Part shown: piece after piece, positions 50,242-57,809 of the stretch
Layout: each line of letters opens with the position of its first letter
Position numbering within the stretch: the stretch's first letter is position 1
Made by a program: the position numbers and the translations under genes
Assembly (NCBI GenBank): GCA_048465415.1
Contig: DBFWLO010000020.1
Span: forward strand, 9,672 to 73,671
Direction: 5' to 3'
DNA from: Scatosoma sp048465415
Lineage (GTDB): Bacteria > Bacillota > Clostridia > Christensenellales > Borkfalkiaceae
DNA: 64,000 bases
The notes under the pieces: model-generated
Told to the model about the DNA's origin: nothing
What the model saw: only the letters and a program-made list of their open reading frames with translations
Database searches by the model: none

Positions 50242-51261
50242 TCAGATTTTTTCTTGAATGAGCGATTTTATTTTTGCCACCGCCTGCCCTATATCGAGCT
50301 CGGAGGTATCGACGAGCACCGCGTCCTCCGCCTTTTTCAAAGGCGAAAATTCCCGCTGGGAATCCTGTTTGTCGCGCAGCATAATCTCTTTATGCAAGGT
50401 CTCGAAATCCACCTCTTCGCCGCGTGCGGACAGTTCCTTAAAACGCCGCATCGCGCGGATCCCGCTGTCCGCGGTGATATAGAACTTGAATTTCGCGTCG
50501 GGCAGCACGGCGGAACCGATATCGCGGCCGTCGAGGACGCAGGACGTGCCCTCGGCGATCCGCCGCTGCATATCCACCATCTTTTCCCGGACCGCGCGAT
50601 GCGCGGAAATCTGCGACGCCGCCATCGAAACTTCGTTTTCCCGAATGGCCTGCGAAACGTCTTCGCCGTCCAAAAAGGTATGCTGGGTACCGTCTTTATA
50701 TTCCACTTTCACGTCGAGCGCCGCGAGCATTTTTTCCACTTGGGCGGCGTCCTTCGGATCGATCCCTTCGCGGATCGCCTTCAACGCGCAGGCGCGGTAC
50801 ATAGCGCCCGTATCGAGATATAAAATACGATAATCGTCGGCGAGGATTTTGGCGATCGTGCTTTTGCCGCTCCCCGCCGGACCGTCCAAAGCGATATTGT
50901 AAACGGAAGAAATATCTTTCCTCAAAACTTTTGCTCCTTTCTGATAAACGTGCCGCGGCAAACCGTCGTCTTCCGGCGCGCGCTCCGCCAACACCATGAC
51001 GCGGATACAAAGCCGCAGGCCGCCCTCGATTTCCGGCTCCGTGCAGGCGAAAAGCGCGCAGAAATCATATCCGCTTTCCCTGGCCGCTTTGGCGGGGTGA
51101 TAGGCATGAATATCAGTCGTCAAAGAAAAAACGATACACTTGATTTCCGTATTTTTCAATTTGTTGCGCTGAAAAAGTTCGTCCAAAAGTTGTTTTGTAG
51201 ACTCGGAAATCTCTTTCCTCGAATCCTCTCCGATTGTCGTCGCGCCCCGAATTACCGTCAT
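50242..51261 (-). CDS. cmk: Fused AroH-type chorismate mutase / cytidylate kinase
   Basis: 339 residues. Residues 1-~117 match AroH chorismate mutase (chorismate to prephenate): RGATTIGEDSRKEI, TTDIHAYHPAKAAR, GGLRLCIRVMV, PRHVYQKGAKVLRKD. The likely active-site residues are present: Arg5, Arg61, Cys73, an adjacent Glu, Arg87, Tyr106 and Arg114. Residues ~120-339 are cytidylate kinase (CMP/dCMP phosphorylation), with P-loop DGPAGSGKST, YLDTGAMYRACAL, LDGRDIGS and RDKQDSQRE. One continuous frame, with no internal Shine-Dalgarno sequence noticed. First gene of cmk-plsC-ispH-S1. Both halves look functional. In other bacteria the CMK fusion partner can be AroA, also of the shikimate route. Confidence 0.92.
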   Translation of the reverse strand: MTVIRGATTIGEDSRKEISESTKQLLDELFQRNKLKNTEIKCIVFSLTTDIHAYHPAKAARESGYDFCALFACTEPEIEGGLRLCIRVMVLAERAPEDDGLPRHVYQKGAKVLRKDISSVYNIALDGPAGSGKSTIAKILADDYRILYLDTGAMYRACALKAIREGIDPKDAAQVEKMLAALDVKVEYKDGTQHTFLDGEDVSQAIRENEVSMAASQISAHRAVREKMVDMQRRIAEGTSCVLDGRDIGSAVLPDAKFKFYITADSGIRAMRRFKELSARGEEVDFETLHKEIMLRDKQDSQREFSPLKKAEDAVLVDTSELDIGQAVAKIKSLIQEKI

Positions 51262-51282
51262 TTTCTATGTCTTACCTCTTTG

Positions 51283-51306
51283 AATACCCGCCAGGCGGGT
51301 ATTTTT
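51283..51306 (-). other. GC-rich hairpin in the cmk leader
   Basis: AATACCCG/CGGGTATT (51283-51290 with 51296-51303), loop of 5, lies between the cmk promoter and start codon, inside the predicted leader. The T run is on the opposite strand, so it is not a terminator for this operon. The GAGG Shine-Dalgarno sequence lies just after it. Confidence 0.5.
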
Positions 51307-51323
51307 GCCGTGAGAATACTATC

Positions 51324-51352
51324 ATTATACACGCGGCGGAAAAATTCGTCAA
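51324..51352 (-). promoter_or_regulatory. Promoter of the cmk-plsC-ispH operon
   Basis: On the - strand, TTGACG (51347-51352), 17 bp, and a perfect TATAAT (51324-51329). Confidence 0.82.
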
Positions 51353-51373
51353 GTATTTTCACTTTTCAAAGTA

Positions 51374-52618
51374 TCATTTTATGCTTTTCCCCGCCGCGTA
51401 ACCCGTGGAAAAGGCGATTTGCAGGTTGTATCCGCCCGTAAAGGCGTCGGCGTCGAGCACCTCGCCGCAAAAACGCAGACCTTTGACCTTTTTCGACTCC
51501 ATCGTCCGGGGATCGACCTCGGAAAGGGCTACGCCGCCGGAAGTGACGATCGCCTCCTCGAATCCGCGAAGGCCTATGGGTTTCATGGGAAAGCTCTTCA
51601 ACACTTCCCCCAGTTTCAGTCGTTCCTGTTTCGTCAGCACGTTCACGCTCTTTTTTTCCGGGATCCCGCTCGCCGCAAGCACCGCCGGGATCATTTTCTG
51701 CGGCAGCAGATCGGCAAGAGCGTTCCCCATCTGTTTGTTTTGATATTTCTCGAAATCGCGCAGGAGCCGTTTATCCAGCGTTCCCGCGTCCAACGCGGGC
51801 TTTAAATCCAACGATAAACGGACGTTTTTTAAATCCAGCCGGTTTATGAGGCTGGAAAGCGACAGTACCAGCGGTCCCGAGATCCCGAAATGCGTAAACA
51901 GCATTTCTCCGAAGCCTTCGTAAACGGTTTTATCGCCGTCTTTGGCGCTCAAAGATACGTTTTTTAAAGAAAGCCCCTGCAACTCCTTAAAAAAGCCGCC
52001 GCTCAGATTGATTCCGCAAAGTCCCGGAACCGGCTCTTCCACGGCGATTCCGCACTTTTGCGCAAAACGATAGCCGTCGCCCGTCGAACCCGTCGACGGA
52101 TAACTCAATCCCCCCGTACACACCACCGCTTCGTCGCATTCGTATCTGCCTGTTTCCGTTTCCACTGCTACTATGCGAGACATATTAGTTATGTCAGACA
52201 TACTATTAATATGCAGGCGAGTTACTTTTTCGCTCAGGCGAATGTCCGCGCCCGCCGCGCGGCAGGCGCGTTCGAGCGTTTTGGTGACGTCGCTGGCGTG
52301 ATCGGAAACGGGAAAAACGCGGCCGCCCCGTTCGGTTTTCAAAGGCAAACCGTGGGAAATGAAAAAGTCCATTACTTTTTTGGGGGGAAAGGAATATATC
52401 GTCCCCGTGAGAAATTTTCTGCCGCGGACGACGTTTTCCAAAAATTCTTCGGGGGAAATATCGTTGGTGATATTGCACCGCCCTTTTCCGGTGATATAAA
52501 TTTTTTTGCCGAGTTTTTCGTTCTTTTCGAGCAGTACGACGCGGTTTCCGTTTTCCGCGGCGGCATACGCCGCCATCAGCCCCGAAGCGCCCCCGCCGAT
52601 TACACATACGTTTTTCAT
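51374..52618 (-). CDS. HI0933/YhiN-family FAD-dependent oxidoreductase
   Basis: 414 residues, flavoprotein. The FAD dinucleotide-binding motif is IGGGASGLMAAYAAAENG, followed by the family stretch GKKIYITGKGRCNITND, then GLSYPSTGSTGDGYRFA and near the C-terminus GGVALSEVDPRTMESK and DAFTGGYNLQIAFSTG. The reaction is unknown in most members; some gut relatives reduce bile-acid intermediates, but nothing here shows that. Around residues 140-150 an extra run (SMSDITNM) coincides with palindromic DNA. No clear terminator follows. Confidence 0.88.
   Translation of the reverse strand: MKNVCVIGGGASGLMAAYAAAENGNRVVLLEKNEKLGKKIYITGKGRCNITNDISPEEFLENVVRGRKFLTGTIYSFPPKKVMDFFISHGLPLKTERGGRVFPVSDHASDVTKTLERACRAAGADIRLSEKVTRLHINSMSDITNMSRIVAVETETGRYECDEAVVCTGGLSYPSTGSTGDGYRFAQKCGIAVEEPVPGLCGINLSGGFFKELQGLSLKNVSLSAKDGDKTVYEGFGEMLFTHFGISGPLVLSLSSLINRLDLKNVRLSLDLKPALDAGTLDKRLLRDFEKYQNKQMGNALADLLPQKMIPAVLAASGIPEKKSVNVLTKQERLKLGEVLKSFPMKPIGLRGFEEAIVTSGGVALSEVDPRTMESKKVKGLRFCGEVLDADAFTGGYNLQIAFSTGYAAGKSIK
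52160..52216. repeat. Palindromic insertion inside the flavoprotein gene
   Basis: The bases hold GACATA-TTAGT-TATGTC and, overlapping it, TATGTC-A-GACATA. The second (13 bp) differs from TATGTCACACATA at 12778-12790 upstream of glgA by one base. It adds about eight residues not usual in the family, without breaking the frame. Confidence 0.4.
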
Positions 52619-52664
52619 TCTGTCTCCGCGATTCTTTTGTTTTGCCTTACGGCTTTATTAAAGC

Positions 52665-52701
52665 AAAGAATTCCGGCACAAAGACCGTGCCGAAATTCTT
52701 T
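52665..52701 (-). terminator. Terminator of the decarboxylase operon
   Basis: A 15-position stem with one mismatch (52665-52679 with 52687-52701), 7-nt loop, followed on the - strand by a T-rich tail, 31 bp after the oadA stop. Confidence 0.75.
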
Positions 52702-52731
52702 CGTTGAAGCGTATTTATCTAACGCCGAAGA

Positions 52732-54153
52732 TTAAACGGGATAGACTTCGCCTTTCGCGAGATCTCTGTCCACGCCGTTTTTCTGCGCCTCTCTCCATTT
52801 GAAGAAATTCTCCGCAACCTGTTCAAAAACCGCGTAGGAGAGCACGTCCTCTTCCTTTTCGTAATAGCCCATTTCGATGACCTTTTTCTTGACTTCTTCG
52901 TATTCGGGCTTCAAATCGTCCGCCGGACGATAAGTGATTCTCGGAAGATCGCCCAGGACCTTTTTCGCGACCTGTTCGTCGATGGGCATCGGCAATTTGC
53001 CGTACTTGCCGGCAAACAGATCCTTGGTCTCTTTGGTGACCATTTTATAACGCTCGCCCATGATCACGTTGAGCACCGCCTGCGTGCCGACGATCTGGGA
53101 AGACGGCGTCACCAAAGGAGGATAGCCGCAATCCTTTCTCACATTAGGCACTTCGGCGAGACATTCCATGAGTTTGTCTTCCTTTCCGGCCTTTTTCAGC
53201 TGATTGATGAGGTTGGAAAGCATGCCGCCGGGAACCTGATAGATCAAAGTGTTGACGTCGATTCCCTTCACCTTGTCGTTAAGGATTCCGTCGTCTTTGA
53301 GTCTCTTCTCCACTTTCTTGAAATGCTTGACGATGGGAAGCAGTTTTTCGATCTCGATGCCCGTATCGTAGCCCGTGCCTTTGAGCGTCGCCACCAACGG
53401 TTCGGTGGCGGGCTGGGAAGTGCCGTTGCCGAGCGGCGATAACGCCGTATCCACGATATCGATGCCGGCGAGAATCGCCATCAGATATACCATGTCGCCC
53501 GTACCCGTCGTATTGTGAGTGTGAAGATGCAGTTTCGTCTCGGGACGAAGTTCTTTCTTCAACGCCTTTACAAGTTCGTAGGTATCGAAGGGCAGAAGAA
53601 GATTAGCCATATCTTTGAGGCAGATATTATCCGCGCCCATATCTTCGAGCTGTTTGCCGAGCTTGACGAAATATTCTTTCGTATATACGGGCCCCGTCGT
53701 ATAACAGATCGTCGCTTCGCAGACGCCGCCGTACTTCTTGATCGCCTTCATGGAAGTTTCCAGGTTTCTCGGATCGTTGAGCGCATCGAACACGCGCACG
53801 ACGCCGACGCCGTTTTCCACGGATTTCTCCACGAATTTTTCCACGAGATCGTCCGCGTAATGCCGGTAGCCCAAAAGGTTCTGGCCTCTCAACAGCATTT
53901 GGATAGGCGTCTTTTTGAGATGCGATTTCAAAATTCTCAGCCGTTCCCAGGGATCCTCGTTGAGGAAACGCAGGCAGGAGTCGAAAGTGGCTCCTCCCCA
54001 GGCTTCGAGCGAATAGTAGCCGATATCGTCGAGCTGATCCAATACGGGAAGCATTTCGTCAAGCCGCATTCTCGTGGCCGCCTGCGACTGGTGTGCGTCG
54101 CGCAGAATGGTTTCCGTAATCAATACTTTTCTGTTTTCAGTTTTTATTTCCAT
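52732..54153 (-). CDS. oadA: Oxaloacetate decarboxylase alpha / pyruvate carboxyltransferase (5S-type) subunit, without biotin domain
   Basis: 473 residues. HMGL-like TIM-barrel carboxyltransferase with ITETILRDAHQSQAATRM, the metal-binding LHLHTHNTTGTG, the carbamylated-Lys region NICLKDMANLLLP and the conserved helical C-terminal PYC_OADA domain. It moves a carboxyl group between oxaloacetate and biotin. There is no C-terminal biotin domain; the biotin carrier is a separate gene two positions upstream. An AGAGAGG Shine-Dalgarno sequence precedes the ATG. Last gene of a five-gene operon. Confidence 0.93.
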   Translation of the reverse strand: MEIKTENRKVLITETILRDAHQSQAATRMRLDEMLPVLDQLDDIGYYSLEAWGGATFDSCLRFLNEDPWERLRILKSHLKKTPIQMLLRGQNLLGYRHYADDLVEKFVEKSVENGVGVVRVFDALNDPRNLETSMKAIKKYGGVCEATICYTTGPVYTKEYFVKLGKQLEDMGADNICLKDMANLLLPFDTYELVKALKKELRPETKLHLHTHNTTGTGDMVYLMAILAGIDIVDTALSPLGNGTSQPATEPLVATLKGTGYDTGIEIEKLLPIVKHFKKVEKRLKDDGILNDKVKGIDVNTLIYQVPGGMLSNLINQLKKAGKEDKLMECLAEVPNVRKDCGYPPLVTPSSQIVGTQAVLNVIMGERYKMVTKETKDLFAGKYGKLPMPIDEQVAKKVLGDLPRITYRPADDLKPEYEEVKKKVIEMGYYEKEEDVLSYAVFEQVAENFFKWREAQKNGVDRDLAKGEVYPV

Positions 54154-54174
54154 AATCTTTTTTACCTCTCTATA

Positions 54175-55374
54175 TTAGAACAGGGACAGCAGGAATCCGG
54201 CCGCGATCGCCGAACCGATAACGCCCGCCACGTTGGGCCCCATCGCGTGCATGAGCAGATGATTGCTCGGATCTGCCTCTCGTCCGACGTCCTCGGATAT
54301 TCGCGCCGCCATAGGCACCGCCGAAACCCCCGCACTGCCGATCAAGGGATTGATCTTTCCGTGCGAAAGTTTGCACATCAGTCTGCCCATCAAAAGTCCG
54401 CCGATCGTTCCGCAGATGAACGCCGCGAGACCGAGCGCAATGATCTTCAAAGTACTCAAAGCCAGGAATACTTCCCCGAAGGCTTTGCAGCCGACGGATA
54501 CGCCGAGGAAGATCGTCACCGTATTCATGAGTCCGTTCTGCGCCTGCGAGGAAAGGCGTTCCGCCACCCCCGATTCGCGAAGCAGATTGCCGAGCATCAA
54601 CATGCCCAGAAGAGGCATCGCGTCGGGCAAAAGGATACCGACCACCAGCGTGACAATAATCGGGAACAAAACCTTTTCCAGTTTGCTGACTGTTCTCATC
54701 TGCTTCATCTTGATCATTCTTTCCTTTTTGGGGACCAACAGTCTCATCAAAGGTTTTTGAATGATCGGTATGAGCGCCATATACGAATAGGCGGCGATCG
54801 CAATCGTCGAAAGCAGATCTTCGTTGGTGAACTTGGCGAGCGTCTGGGTGACGTAGATCGCCGTCGGTCCGTCGGCGCCGCCGATAATCGCAATCGAGCA
54901 GGCCGCGGCGATGTCGAAGCCGAGGACGACTGCGCCGATCAGCGTAAGGAAAATGCCCAGCTGTGCGGCCGCGCCGATAAACATGCTCTTCGGATTGGCG
55001 ATCAGCGGTCCGAAGTCCGTCATCGCGCCGATCCCGAGGAAGATGAGCGGCGGATAGATAACGTTCTGCACGCCGTAGAAGAGATACCATAAAAGACCTC
55101 TCGACTCGGGCGTGACGTTTTCGTAAGTATGCGCGGCTCCTTCGGCATATTTTCCCCAAAGAACGCTGTAAGCCCCGGGTATGTTGATTAAAAACATGCC
55201 GAATGCGATAGGCAACAGCAAAAGCGGCTCGAATTTCTTGACGATCGCGAGATACATGAGGACGAACGAAATGAGAAGCATGACGTAATTCTGCCATGTT
55301 CCCGCCGCAAGTCCCGAGGATTCCCACAATCCTTTGAGCATCTCGCCGATATTAACGAGTAAATTTTGCGTCAT
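54175..55374 (-). CDS. oadB: Na+-pumping decarboxylase beta subunit
   Basis: 399 residues, about nine to eleven membrane helices. It decarboxylates carboxybiotin and pumps Na+ out. The conserved ion/carboxyl region IIGGADGPTAIYVTQTLA holds the key Asp, and later blocks GNLLRESGVAERLS and NPLIGSAGVSAVPMAAR match the family (OadB/GcdB/MmdB). An AAGGAGA Shine-Dalgarno sequence. Another long frame overlaps it on the same strand (54170-55327) but is a shadow. Confidence 0.95.
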   Translation of the reverse strand: MTQNLLVNIGEMLKGLWESSGLAAGTWQNYVMLLISFVLMYLAIVKKFEPLLLLPIAFGMFLINIPGAYSVLWGKYAEGAAHTYENVTPESRGLLWYLFYGVQNVIYPPLIFLGIGAMTDFGPLIANPKSMFIGAAAQLGIFLTLIGAVVLGFDIAAACSIAIIGGADGPTAIYVTQTLAKFTNEDLLSTIAIAAYSYMALIPIIQKPLMRLLVPKKERMIKMKQMRTVSKLEKVLFPIIVTLVVGILLPDAMPLLGMLMLGNLLRESGVAERLSSQAQNGLMNTVTIFLGVSVGCKAFGEVFLALSTLKIIALGLAAFICGTIGGLLMGRLMCKLSHGKINPLIGSAGVSAVPMAARISEDVGREADPSNHLLMHAMGPNVAGVIGSAIAAGFLLSLF

Positions 55375-55394
55375 GGATATGTCTCCTTATCCCA

Positions 55395-55763
55395 TCAGCC
55401 GATAACGGCAAGAACGGTATCGGATTCGACGTTTGCTCCCTTTGCCACGCAGAAAGAAACCACGCCGTCGCAGGGTGCGGTGATGTCGTTGTCCATCTTC
55501 ATGGCTTCCAGAACGAGAATGGGCTGATCTTTTTTTACGCTCGCGCCTTCGGCGACGAGAAGATTTTTAATGAGCCCGGGGAAAGGAGAACGGATCTTCT
55601 CTCCGTTTGCGGGAGCGGCTTTTGCCGCGGCCGGCGCGGCGGCGGGAGCGGTCTGAACCGGAGCGCTCGCTTTGGGAACGGAAACCGCCGACGAAGAAAC
55701 GCCCGTTTCTTCCACGCCTACTTCATAGCTTTTACCATTGACAGTGATAACAAAATTACGCAT
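55395..55763 (-). CDS. Biotin carboxyl carrier protein (decarboxylase/transcarboxylase)
   Basis: 122 residues. An N-terminal strand region, a flexible Ala/Pro-rich linker (about 30-55) and a C-terminal biotinyl domain with the target lysine in VLEAMKMDND (Lys89). It shuttles CO2 from the carboxyltransferases to OadB. An AAGGAG Shine-Dalgarno sequence precedes the start. Equivalent to MmdC/GcdC or the 1.3S subunit of transcarboxylase. Confidence 0.94.
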   Translation of the reverse strand: MRNFVITVNGKSYEVGVEETGVSSSAVSVPKASAPVQTAPAAAPAAAKAAPANGEKIRSPFPGLIKNLLVAEGASVKKDQPILVLEAMKMDNDITAPCDGVVSFCVAKGANVESDTVLAVIG

Positions 55764-55778
55764 GATCTATTTTTCTCC

Positions 55779-56138
55779 TTAAATTCTCTTGATTCTTTTT
55801 ACCGTAAATTCGCATTTCGGTTTTTCTTCGGAATAATACGCCATGATCGCGGCGGTAATGACCGCCACCGTCTCTTCGGACACTTCGTCCTCTTTGTCCG
55901 CACTCGAGTTCGCCGCGTCGGCGGCCGTCTTTGTCTGAACCTCTTTTTTCGCGGGAGCTTTTCCCGCGGTTTTACGCATGATAAAGCCCACCAGCCATAT
56001 CACGCCGACGAGAAAGGCAATTCCCAAAAATACCACGATGAATCCGAGCAGCGCGTCGATAGCGGCTTCGCCCACTCCGATATGCTTGGGATATTCGCCC
56101 GCCAATTCGCTTGAAATCGCTAATAAATCATTCCACAT
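55779..56138 (-). CDS. Decarboxylase gamma subunit (OadG-like)
   Basis: 119 residues. One membrane helix (LLGFIVVFLGIAFLVGVIWLV) and a soluble tail rich in Ala, Lys and Glu, ending with a segment that reads AVITAAIMAYYSEEKPK. OadG-type subunits anchor the carboxyltransferase to the beta subunit. The identity rests on topology, size and position. The Shine-Dalgarno sequence is GAGGG. Confidence 0.8.
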   Translation of the reverse strand: MWNDLLAISSELAGEYPKHIGVGEAAIDALLGFIVVFLGIAFLVGVIWLVGFIMRKTAGKAPAKKEVQTKTAADAANSSADKEDEVSEETVAVITAAIMAYYSEEKPKCEFTVKRIKRI

Positions 56139-56150
56139 ATTTCCCTCGCT

Positions 56151-57518
56151 TTACTTCGCAAGCATTTGCAGGGAAGCGATTAAATATTGTTTGACAAACT
56201 GAGGCTCGATGATCGCGTCGATATATCCGTCCTTCGCCGCGTTGACGGGATCGGAATTTTCGTCGGCGTACTTCGCCGCCAGCTTCGCTTTATCCGTTTT
56301 CTCCCCGCCAAGCTCTATCTCCGCGCCCTGCACGCTGTCAAAGAGCGCGATCTTCGCGCTGGCGAAAGCGCAGGTGTAATCGAAGCCGACGGACTTCGCC
56401 GCGAACAGAGAATAGCCGAGTCCTATCGCCTTTTTATAGACGACCGCGATCTTCGCAGTGTCGATCGTGTCCAGCATATCCAGATATTCCGCCGCTTCTT
56501 TCATGACGCGGCTGTTGTTGGCGCACATCGTCGGCCGGATTCCCTTGACGTCGGCAAACGTGACGAACGGCAGTCCGTAGCAGCAGGCAAGTTCCGCAAA
56601 ACTTCTGATCTTGGCAAGTTTTGCGGCCGTGAGTTCCACGCCTTCTTCCCCGCCGTCGAAAACGACAGCCGCGACGGAAATTCCCCCGATGCGTCCCAAA
56701 ATCGTTTTGACGTCCTTTTCGTAGGCCGCCCCGATCTCTACGGGAGACTCGAAAATCTCCGTCAGCGTCGCCGCGTCCACCGTTTTATTCAGTTTGGGGA
56801 AAGACTCGTTGAGTTCGGCGTCCATCTCCGGCAGATCCAGAATTTCGCTGATCGCGGAGATCTTCGCCTTTACTTCGGCGATCTCCTTTACCTCGAACGC
56901 GGGGATTCCCGTCTTATCGAGCGCCTTCGCGCCTCCGACTTCTTCCTTGGGAAGATTCTTGCCTTCTTTCGCGGACAGCACAAGCGGGCTGTTGACGGCT
57001 AAAACGCTTTTCTTCTCGATAAAAAAAGAAAAATCCGCAATCGCGGCGATCATCGCCGCCGAACCGTACACTTCGCCGTTTACCACCGCGTACTGAGGCA
57101 CGACGCCTTTGAGCTGAGTCGTTCTAAGGAGCAGTTTGCCGAGCCCTTCCAGCACCGTAACGCCCTCTCCCACCTGTACGCCCAGAGTATTTAAAAGGTA
57201 GATCACGGGAGTGGCGTTCTTTTCCGCCGCGTCCAGGCACTTGACGATTTTGTCGCAGTTCGCCTTGGACACCCCGCCCGAAAGCACTTTGAAATTCTGC
57301 GCGACGAGATAGAACGGATAGCCGTCGACGGTGGCGAAGCCGGTCACGACGCCTTCGCCCGCGGCGTCCTCTCCATAAAACTCGTTTTTGGAAAAGCTGA
57401 ATGCGGAAAGCTCGACAAAACTGTCCTCGTCGACGAGTGCGTCGATCTGACTGCGGATCTCTTTGCCGGCCGCCGCAATTTTCGCTTTTCTTTCTTGCAG
57501 TAATTGAATTTTATCCAT
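56151..57518 (-). CDS. Acyl-CoA carboxyltransferase (MmdA/12S-like), divergent
   Basis: 455 residues, shorter than the usual ~510. Two crotonase-like halves: the first includes FYGEDAAGEGVVTGFATVDGYPF and SGGVSKANCDKIVKCLDAAEKN; the second RIGGISVAAVVFDGGEEGVEL with FAELACCYGLPFVTFADVKG. This family carboxylates or decarboxylates acyl-CoAs (methylmalonyl-, glutaconyl-, propionyl-CoA) through biotin. It lacks the clearest acyl-CoA loops, so the substrate is open. GGAGGAGAC Shine-Dalgarno sequence; first gene of the operon. Confidence 0.82.
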   Translation of the reverse strand: MDKIQLLQERKAKIAAAGKEIRSQIDALVDEDSFVELSAFSFSKNEFYGEDAAGEGVVTGFATVDGYPFYLVAQNFKVLSGGVSKANCDKIVKCLDAAEKNATPVIYLLNTLGVQVGEGVTVLEGLGKLLLRTTQLKGVVPQYAVVNGEVYGSAAMIAAIADFSFFIEKKSVLAVNSPLVLSAKEGKNLPKEEVGGAKALDKTGIPAFEVKEIAEVKAKISAISEILDLPEMDAELNESFPKLNKTVDAATLTEIFESPVEIGAAYEKDVKTILGRIGGISVAAVVFDGGEEGVELTAAKLAKIRSFAELACCYGLPFVTFADVKGIRPTMCANNSRVMKEAAEYLDMLDTIDTAKIAVVYKKAIGLGYSLFAAKSVGFDYTCAFASAKIALFDSVQGAEIELGGEKTDKAKLAAKYADENSDPVNAAKDGYIDAIIEPQFVKQYLIASLQMLAK

Positions 57519-57591
57519 AATGTCTCCTCCAAGAAATATCGGTTGTTAAAAAATAGGTCTGCCGTTTTTAGCCCAATTTTTACCGAATATC

Positions 57592-57620
57592 ATTATACTC
57601 CAAACAAAGGAAAAAAGCAA
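57592..57620 (-). promoter_or_regulatory. Promoter of the decarboxylase operon (TTGCTT-17-TATAAT)
   Basis: On the - strand, TTGCTT (57615-57620), 17 bp, and a perfect TATAAT (57592-57597). The leader is about 70 nt. Confidence 0.8.
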
Positions 57621-57734
57621 CCCTTAAAGGCAAAGTTTTTTTCCTTTTTCCGACTTTTTTCCGCCCCAAAACGACAATACGATTCCTTGCGCCCCGCGCC
57701 ATTCGCATTGTCGATTCTTTATTTTCTTCTTACG

Positions 57735-57765
57735 AAAAAATAAACCGGCGGAATCGCCTTTTTTA
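57735..57765 (-). terminator. Probable terminator of the TVP38-like gene
   Basis: A short GGCG-GAAT-CGCC stem (57747-57758) is flanked by A/T runs that can extend it with a bulge; the - strand continues into GGTTTATTTTTT. Confidence 0.5.
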
Positions 57766-57809
57766 TTTATTCTGCCGATTTCCGCCGTACTTTATTTATT
57801 AAATTTAAT

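Noticed and set aside
54170..55327. A 385-codon - strand frame overlapping oadB
   Set aside because: It is a shifted reading of oadB, Arg-rich and without homology; the in-family frame is 54175-55374.
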